Assembly: GCF_002531725.1 (NCBI RefSeq) | Contig: NZ_NWSQ01000032.1 | Coordinates: forward strand, 18,821-82,820 | DNA length: 64,000 bases | Reading direction: 5' to 3' | DNA from: Rhizobium sp. L43 | GTDB taxonomy: Bacteria > Pseudomonadota > Alphaproteobacteria > Rhizobiales > Rhizobiaceae | Shown: positions 59,608 through 64,000 of the stretch, piece after piece | Layout: every line of letters begins with the position of its first letter | How positions within the stretch are numbered: the stretch's first letter is position 1 | Program-made: the position numbers and the translations under genes | The notes under the pieces: model-generated | Database searches by the model: none | The model's input: only the letters and a program-made list of their open reading frames with translations | Told to the model about the DNA's origin: nothing

Positions 59608-61358
59608 GTTCCCGTCTCCTCGCCGCCGATCAGCAGGCGCATCGGCTGCGGGGTCGCCGTGGCTGGCCTCGCCGTGGTCTTTTTCAATACTTCGTCCTTC
59701 GGACCGAAGGCCTGCATCTGGCCATTGCCCATGACAAGAACCTGATCGACTGCCGTGAGCGCGCTCGGCCGGTGTGCGATCACAATCGCAATCCCTCCCC
59801 TCGCGCGAACCCCAGAGATCGCTTTCGTCAGGGCCGCCTCGCCATCGGCATCAAGGTTGGAATTAGGCTCGTCGAGAACCACCAGAAACGGCTCGCCATA
59901 GAGTGCGCGAGCAAGCGCTATGCGCTGGCGCTGACCGGCCGAGAGCACCGATCCCTGTTCTCCGACCTTGGTGTCAAACCCATCTGAAAATTGCACGATC
60001 ATGTCGTAGACGCCAGCTGCCTTCGCTGCGGCGATGACAGTCTCGGAGTCGGCCTTTGGGTCAAACCGTGCAATGTTCTGCGCGATCGACCCATCGAAAA
60101 GCGAGACATCCTGTGGCAGATAACCGAGATGGCGGCCGAGTTCGTGCGGATCCCACTGGGTAAGGAGAGCCTGGTCGAGCCTTACCGCGCCGCCCAAGGG
60201 CAACCAAAGGCCGGTGATTGCGCGGGCGAGTGTGGATTTTCCTGATGCGCTCGGACCGATAACGCCAACTGCCTCTCCTGCCGAAACCTTGAAGGAGACG
60301 CCGCGAAGAATAGGGCTGCGCCCGCCCGGCGCGGCGATCTGCAGGTTCTCGACGATCAGGTTTTCCCGCGGCGCCGGTAGATCGACCTCGCGCTGCTCCG
60401 ACGACATGAGCGTCATCAGCTTAGTCAGCCGCCCCCAGCTTTGCCGGGCGGCAACGAAGCCTTTCCATTGCCCGATGGCGAGTTCTACGGGCGCCAGGGC
60501 GCGGCTCACCAAAATGGAACTAGCAATCATGATGCCGCCAGTTGCCTCCTGACGGATCACCAGAAGGGCGCCGACGGCGAGCACGCCCGACTGCAGCATC
60601 ATGCGCAGGATTTTCGATGCCGTCGCCAGCCCGCCCGTGACCGTGCTGGCGGCAACGTGGTTTGCCAGATATTTTCGGTTGAGCTCGGTCCAACGCTCAC
60701 CGATGAAATGGCCGAAGCCCATGGCGAGGACGGCTTCCGAGTTCCGTTTGGTCGCTTCGGCAAGATTGATGCGCTCGGCGGCAAGCTTGGCTGCTTCCTT
60801 CGCCGGCTGCCGCGACCGAACCTCGGTAAGCATGGTCAAGGCGATAAGGATCAGTGCACCGGCAAGCGCAGTCACTCCGATCCAAATGTGGAAGAGGAAA
60901 CAAAGGAAAAGATAGAACGGCATCCAGGGCATGTCGAACAGCGCGGTCGGCCCCGGTCCCGACAGAAAACCGCGGACGGTATCGAGATCCCGCACGCACT
61001 GTAGCCCGTCGCCCGGCATCTGCATGCGCGACGGCAATAAGACGAGAGAGCCGTAAACGCGGTCACCGAAACGTTCGTCGACCGCAGTGCCAACCCGGAC
61101 GAGCAACATCGACCGGATCAATTCCAAGACGCCCTGGAAGACGAACAGCGTTGCGGCGATGATCCCGAGTCCCACCAATGTCGGCAGGCTACGGCCGGGA
61201 ATGACCCGGTCGTAGACCTGAAGCATGAAAAATGAGCCGGTCAGAGCAAGGATATTGATGACGCAGCTTGTCAGGCCGACTCCGAGGAAGGCCTTTCGAA
61301 GCGACGAGAGAACCGCCACAAGGAATACTTGTGACGACTGTTCTGCAGCCTTGTTCAA
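59604..61358 (-). CDS. prsD: Type I secretion ABC exporter (PrsD-like)
   Basis: About 584 residues. The likely start is a TTG at 61358 with AGAGGA 8 nt before it, just after the RTX stop; an ATG at 61403 would overlap the RTX gene and has no clear ribosome site. A six-helix exporter domain (about 20-300, starting SLRKAFLGVGLTSCVINILA) precedes an ABC domain with Walker A GPSASGKSTLAR, signature LSAGQRQRIALARAL and Walker B FLVVLDEPNSNLDAD. It powers the export of RTX proteins without a leader peptide, here probably the one encoded upstream. Confidence 0.88.
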   Translation of the reverse strand: MNKAAEQSSQVFLVAVLSSLRKAFLGVGLTSCVINILALTGSFFMLQVYDRVIPGRSLPTLVGLGIIAATLFVFQGVLELIRSMLLVRVGTAVDERFGDRVYGSLVLLPSRMQMPGDGLQCVRDLDTVRGFLSGPGPTALFDMPWMPFYLFLCFLFHIWIGVTALAGALILIALTMLTEVRSRQPAKEAAKLAAERINLAEATKRNSEAVLAMGFGHFIGERWTELNRKYLANHVAASTVTGGLATASKILRMMLQSGVLAVGALLVIRQEATGGIMIASSILVSRALAPVELAIGQWKGFVAARQSWGRLTKLMTLMSSEQREVDLPAPRENLIVENLQIAAPGGRSPILRGVSFKVSAGEAVGVIGPSASGKSTLARAITGLWLPLGGAVRLDQALLTQWDPHELGRHLGYLPQDVSLFDGSIAQNIARFDPKADSETVIAAAKAAGVYDMIVQFSDGFDTKVGEQGSVLSAGQRQRIALARALYGEPFLVVLDEPNSNLDADGEAALTKAISGVRARGGIAIVIAHRPSALTAVDQVLVMGNGQMQAFGPKDEVLKKTTARPATATPQPMRLLIGGEETGT

Positions 61359-61374
61359 GACGATTTCCTCTTTC

Positions 61375-64000
61375 TCACGCTGCAGCCGTGAAGCGGAAAT
61401 CATCCTGGTGCAGGCTTGTCAGCGCGACGTTCTTCAAAGTGATCGACGTGTTGGCGTCATGAGTAATCAACGTGTCTGCTCCGACCTGGGTGGCGGCCGC
61501 CATCACCGATGCAAAATCCGCGAAGAGGTCGTCACTGATGTCGAGGACATCACCAATGCCCGCACCGGCGGAGAAATCTGTCACCGTATCTTTGCCGAAG
61601 TCAGCCTTGAACACGAAAGTGTCATTTCCACCCACCCCGCGAAGAGTGTCGTTGCCAGCCCCGCCCTGGATTGTATCGGCGCCATACGTCCCCCAGATGA
61701 TGTCGTCGCCGGCGGTCTGCTGGTCGGCTACATAGCGTGCCGCGATCTGAGTCTTGTTCCAGACGGTGCCGTCGGCAAAACGAACGAATTCGACACCAGC
61801 ATCGCCCCAGAGCTGGTTATCGACAACGATGGAGCCTGTCATCCCTTGGAATGACAGCTTCATGTCGTTCACATCGCTCGTGACGTGTGAGAAGACAACG
61901 TCTGTTACCGCAATTCCGGCACCAAACTCGAGGACGTTGTTGCGGCTGCTTTGGTAGTCGAAGATAGCGTCGTCGCCATCGCCGACGTTGTACACGTAGA
62001 CGTCGTTACCGCCGCCGCCGTCCAGGCGGTCGTTGCCCGCCCCGCCGGCTAGACGGTCGTTGCCATCGTAGCCGGCAATCGTGTCATTGCCGGCGCCGCC
62101 GACTACATTGTCGGATAGGTTCGTTGCCCAAATGGTGTCATCACCATCCGTCGTTTGACCCGCGACATATCGACGAGCGATCTCGGCATCATCCCAGATC
62201 GTGCCGTCGGCGAACCGAATAAACTCGACGCCGGCGTCGCCCCAGTGCTGATTATCGAGCACGATGGAGCCAGCCATCGATTGAAATGTCAGTTTCATAT
62301 CGGCCGCATCGCTCGCGACACGTGAAAACACTACGTCCGCTGCCGAAATTCCGGCACCGAATTCGAGAACGTTGTTGCGGCTGCTTTGGTAGTCGAAGAT
62401 AGCGTCGTCGCCATCGCCGCCGTTGTACACGTAGACGTCGTTGCCGCCGCCGCCGTCCAGCCGGTCGTTGCCTGCCTCGCCGATAAGACGGTCGTTGCCG
62501 TCGTAGGCTACGATCGTGTCATTGCCGGCGCCGCCGAATACGTTGTCGGATAGGTTCGTTGCCCAAATCGTGTCGTCACCAGCCGTCTTTTGATCTGCAA
62601 CGTATCTGCGAGCGATCTCGGCATCGTCCCATAGGGTGCCGTCGGCAAACCGAATGAACTCCACACCGGCGTCACCCCAATGCTGATTGTCGAGCACGAT
62701 CGAGCCGGACAATGAGCGGAACGTCAGCTTTATGTCGGCCGCGTCGCTCGCGACGCGTGAAAACACCACGTCCGCTGAAGAGATCCCCTGCCTGAACTCC
62801 AAAACATTGTCGCGACTGCCGGTGTAGTCGAAAATCACGTCGTCCCCATCGCCTGCCTCGTAGACGTAGACGTCGGTACCGCCGCTGCCGTCAAGGCGAT
62901 CGTTACCTGTCCCGCCGACCAGACGATCGTTGCCGCCAAAGGTAGTCAGGGTGTCATCGCCCGCACCACCCGTTGCCAGGTCGGATAGATTCGTACCCCA
63001 GATGATGTCGTTGCCGGACGTCTGCTGGTCCGCAACATACCGACGCAACATCTCTGTTTCGTTCCAGACCGTACCATCGGCGAACTGAATGAACTCAACA
63101 CCCGCATCGCTCCAAAGCTGACCGTCGAGCGTGATCGATCCAGACATCGAGCGGAAGGCGAGCTTAATATCGTTCGAGTCTGCGGCAACGCGCGCGAAAA
63201 CAACATCGCTGGCGTCTATTCCAAGTCCAAGTACGAGTCGATTATCACGAGACCCTCGGTAGTCGAAAATGACATCATTTCCGTCGGCGGGTCGATAAAT
63301 ATAGGTGTCGGTGCCTTCCTTGCCTTCAAGTCGGTCGTCGCCCGCACCCGCATCGATGATGTCATTCGCCGTCGTTCCGGCAAGTGTATCGTTACCTGAG
63401 GTTCCATAGATTGCCAGCAGCCCCGTGAGCGCAGTATCCAACGCGCCCGCGGCACCACCGAGAACCTCGCCATCCTTGAAGACGATCGACTCGACGCCTC
63501 CGGCAGTATCGAATTGGTTCTTCAGCGTAATCGTTTCGCCGGTTGCGAGGACTGTGATGATCAAGTCGCTTGCGGATGTTGTCGACCGAGCAAAGAGAAC
63601 TTGACTCTTGAGCAAGTCATCCAGCCTGAGAACATCGCTATCGGTTCCCGACGTCGGCTCGTCGATGATGTCGTTGCCATCACCTGCAAGATAGATGTAC
63701 GCATCACTGCCGGCCCCGCCCTTCAAGGTGTCGTTGCCCAGTCCTGCACGCAACACATCTGCGGCCGAAGATCCGGTGATGATGTCGTTGCCGACGGTGC
63801 CTCCAGTATAGGCGATATGTGTCAGCATGTCCGCCCGCGTCCAAATCGTGCCGTCGGCAAAGACGATCTTCTCAAGGCCGCTCTGATAGTACTCGTTGAG
63901 ATTGCCCTGGAGCAGGATGGAGCCGCCATCGCCCGCACCCGCCGCACTCTCGGCGATGACAAGCGTCACATCGTTGCCGTTGCGCACCAGCGTCACGTCG
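61375..64000 (-). CDS. RTX calcium-binding repeat protein, C-terminal part (5' end beyond window)
   Basis: At least 874 residues; the N-terminus lies outside the window. Nonapeptide GGxGxDxUx runs are frequent (GGAGNDTIAGYDGNDRLAGG, GGAGNDTLRGVGGNDTFVFK). Four units of about 145 residues alternate RTX runs with an FDYxSSRNNVLEFGAGI / DNQHWGDAGVEFIRFADGT block, of the haemolysin-type calcium-binding-related domain. The C-terminus (DVLDISDDLFADFASVMAAA to SLHQDDFRFTAAA) is a type I secretion signal. No catalytic domain is visible in the part seen. It is followed by the exporter and fusion genes, so it is the probable substrate. Confidence 0.88.
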   Translation of the reverse strand, partial: DVTLVRNGNDVTLVIAESAAGAGDGGSILLQGNLNEYYQSGLEKIVFADGTIWTRADMLTHIAYTGGTVGNDIITGSSAADVLRAGLGNDTLKGGAGSDAYIYLAGDGNDIIDEPTSGTDSDVLRLDDLLKSQVLFARSTTSASDLIITVLATGETITLKNQFDTAGGVESIVFKDGEVLGGAAGALDTALTGLLAIYGTSGNDTLAGTTANDIIDAGAGDDRLEGKEGTDTYIYRPADGNDVIFDYRGSRDNRLVLGLGIDASDVVFARVAADSNDIKLAFRSMSGSITLDGQLWSDAGVEFIQFADGTVWNETEMLRRYVADQQTSGNDIIWGTNLSDLATGGAGDDTLTTFGGNDRLVGGTGNDRLDGSGGTDVYVYEAGDGDDVIFDYTGSRDNVLEFRQGISSADVVFSRVASDAADIKLTFRSLSGSIVLDNQHWGDAGVEFIRFADGTLWDDAEIARRYVADQKTAGDDTIWATNLSDNVFGGAGNDTIVAYDGNDRLIGEAGNDRLDGGGGNDVYVYNGGDGDDAIFDYQSSRNNVLEFGAGISAADVVFSRVASDAADMKLTFQSMAGSIVLDNQHWGDAGVEFIRFADGTIWDDAEIARRYVAGQTTDGDDTIWATNLSDNVVGGAGNDTIAGYDGNDRLAGGAGNDRLDGGGGNDVYVYNVGDGDDAIFDYQSSRNNVLEFGAGIAVTDVVFSHVTSDVNDMKLSFQGMTGSIVVDNQLWGDAGVEFVRFADGTVWNKTQIAARYVADQQTAGDDIIWGTYGADTIQGGAGNDTLRGVGGNDTFVFKADFGKDTVTDFSAGAGIGDVLDISDDLFADFASVMAAATQVGADTLITHDANTSITLKNVALTSLHQDDFRFTAAA
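61718..63457. repeat. Four tandem 435-bp repeats in the RTX gene
   Basis: Matching landmarks recur at exactly 435-bp steps: GTTGTTGCGGCTGCTTTGG at 61936 and 62371, a related form at 62806 and a diverged one near 63240. Units 1 and 2 are nearly identical over long stretches, units 3 and 4 are more diverged, so duplication was recent at the C-terminal side. Boundaries given are approximate. Confidence 0.8.

Noticed and set aside
61718..63457. Regular repeats that could suggest a CRISPR array
   Set aside because: The period is 435 bp, the repeats are coding in one frame and give RTX nonapeptides, so they are protein repeats.

Overview
The window looks like an accessory region (megaplasmid or chromid) of a Rhizobium/Agrobacterium-group alphaproteobacterium. 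It is GC-rich and densely packed with sugar ABC transporters and their catabolic operons. It also carries SyrB-like proteins and a PrsD/PrsE-type secretion system next to a large RTX protein, all typical of rhizobia. No tRNA, rRNA, CRISPR array, intact insertion sequence or replication origin was seen.

Layout. (1) 1-5339, minus strand: a sugar-type ABC transporter (ATPase cut by the window edge, binding protein) with an alpha/beta hydrolase, an SCP2-like protein, a carboxymuconolactone-decarboxylase-like protein, a 3-hydroxyisobutyrate-dehydrogenase-like enzyme and a GntR regulator with matching operators. (2) 5763-15171, minus: LysR regulator, ribulokinase AraB, ribulose-5-phosphate 4-epimerase AraD, a complete ABC transporter, two cupins and a PepD-type dipeptidase. 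(3) 15487-21198: LysR, three short-chain dehydrogenases, a RibD-C-domain reductase and a DeoR regulator.

(4) 21702-42044 is the most interesting part. It encodes a RuBisCO-like protein, a DUF1537 acid-sugar kinase, a DUF849 enzyme, three aldo-keto reductases, a metallo-beta-lactamase-fold hydrolase, an SDR, an ABC transporter and a GntR regulator. A facing operon encodes a RpiB-type isomerase, a TIM-type isomerase, class II FBP aldolase, FBPase and transketolase. The gene set fits the known OiaK, OiaX, LerI and DerI route: 3-oxo-isoapionate is phosphorylated, decarboxylated to L-erythrulose-1-phosphate, then isomerised through D-erythrulose-4-phosphate to D-erythrose-4-phosphate. Transketolase, aldolase and phosphatase can pass that product to central metabolism. 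The substrate is therefore probably D-apiose, D-apionate or a related branched sugar. Five copies of a heptad-repeat operator tie these operons to the local GntR.

(5) 42501-51700, plus: a fourth sugar ABC transporter, an extended SDR, a GntR regulator, an isopropylmalate-dehydrogenase-family enzyme, an LsrG-like monooxygenase-fold protein, a HAD enzyme, an aldehyde dehydrogenase and a truncated DUF1537 kinase; then a convergent SDR and a gene remnant. (6) 53081-58085: SerA-like dehydrogenase, a conserved rhizobial protein with a C-terminal helix, a SyrB-like protein and an AbiE toxin-antitoxin pair with a clear inverted-repeat operator. (7) 58297-64000, minus: type I secretion fusion protein, ABC exporter and the C-terminal part of an RTX protein built from four 145-residue repeats.
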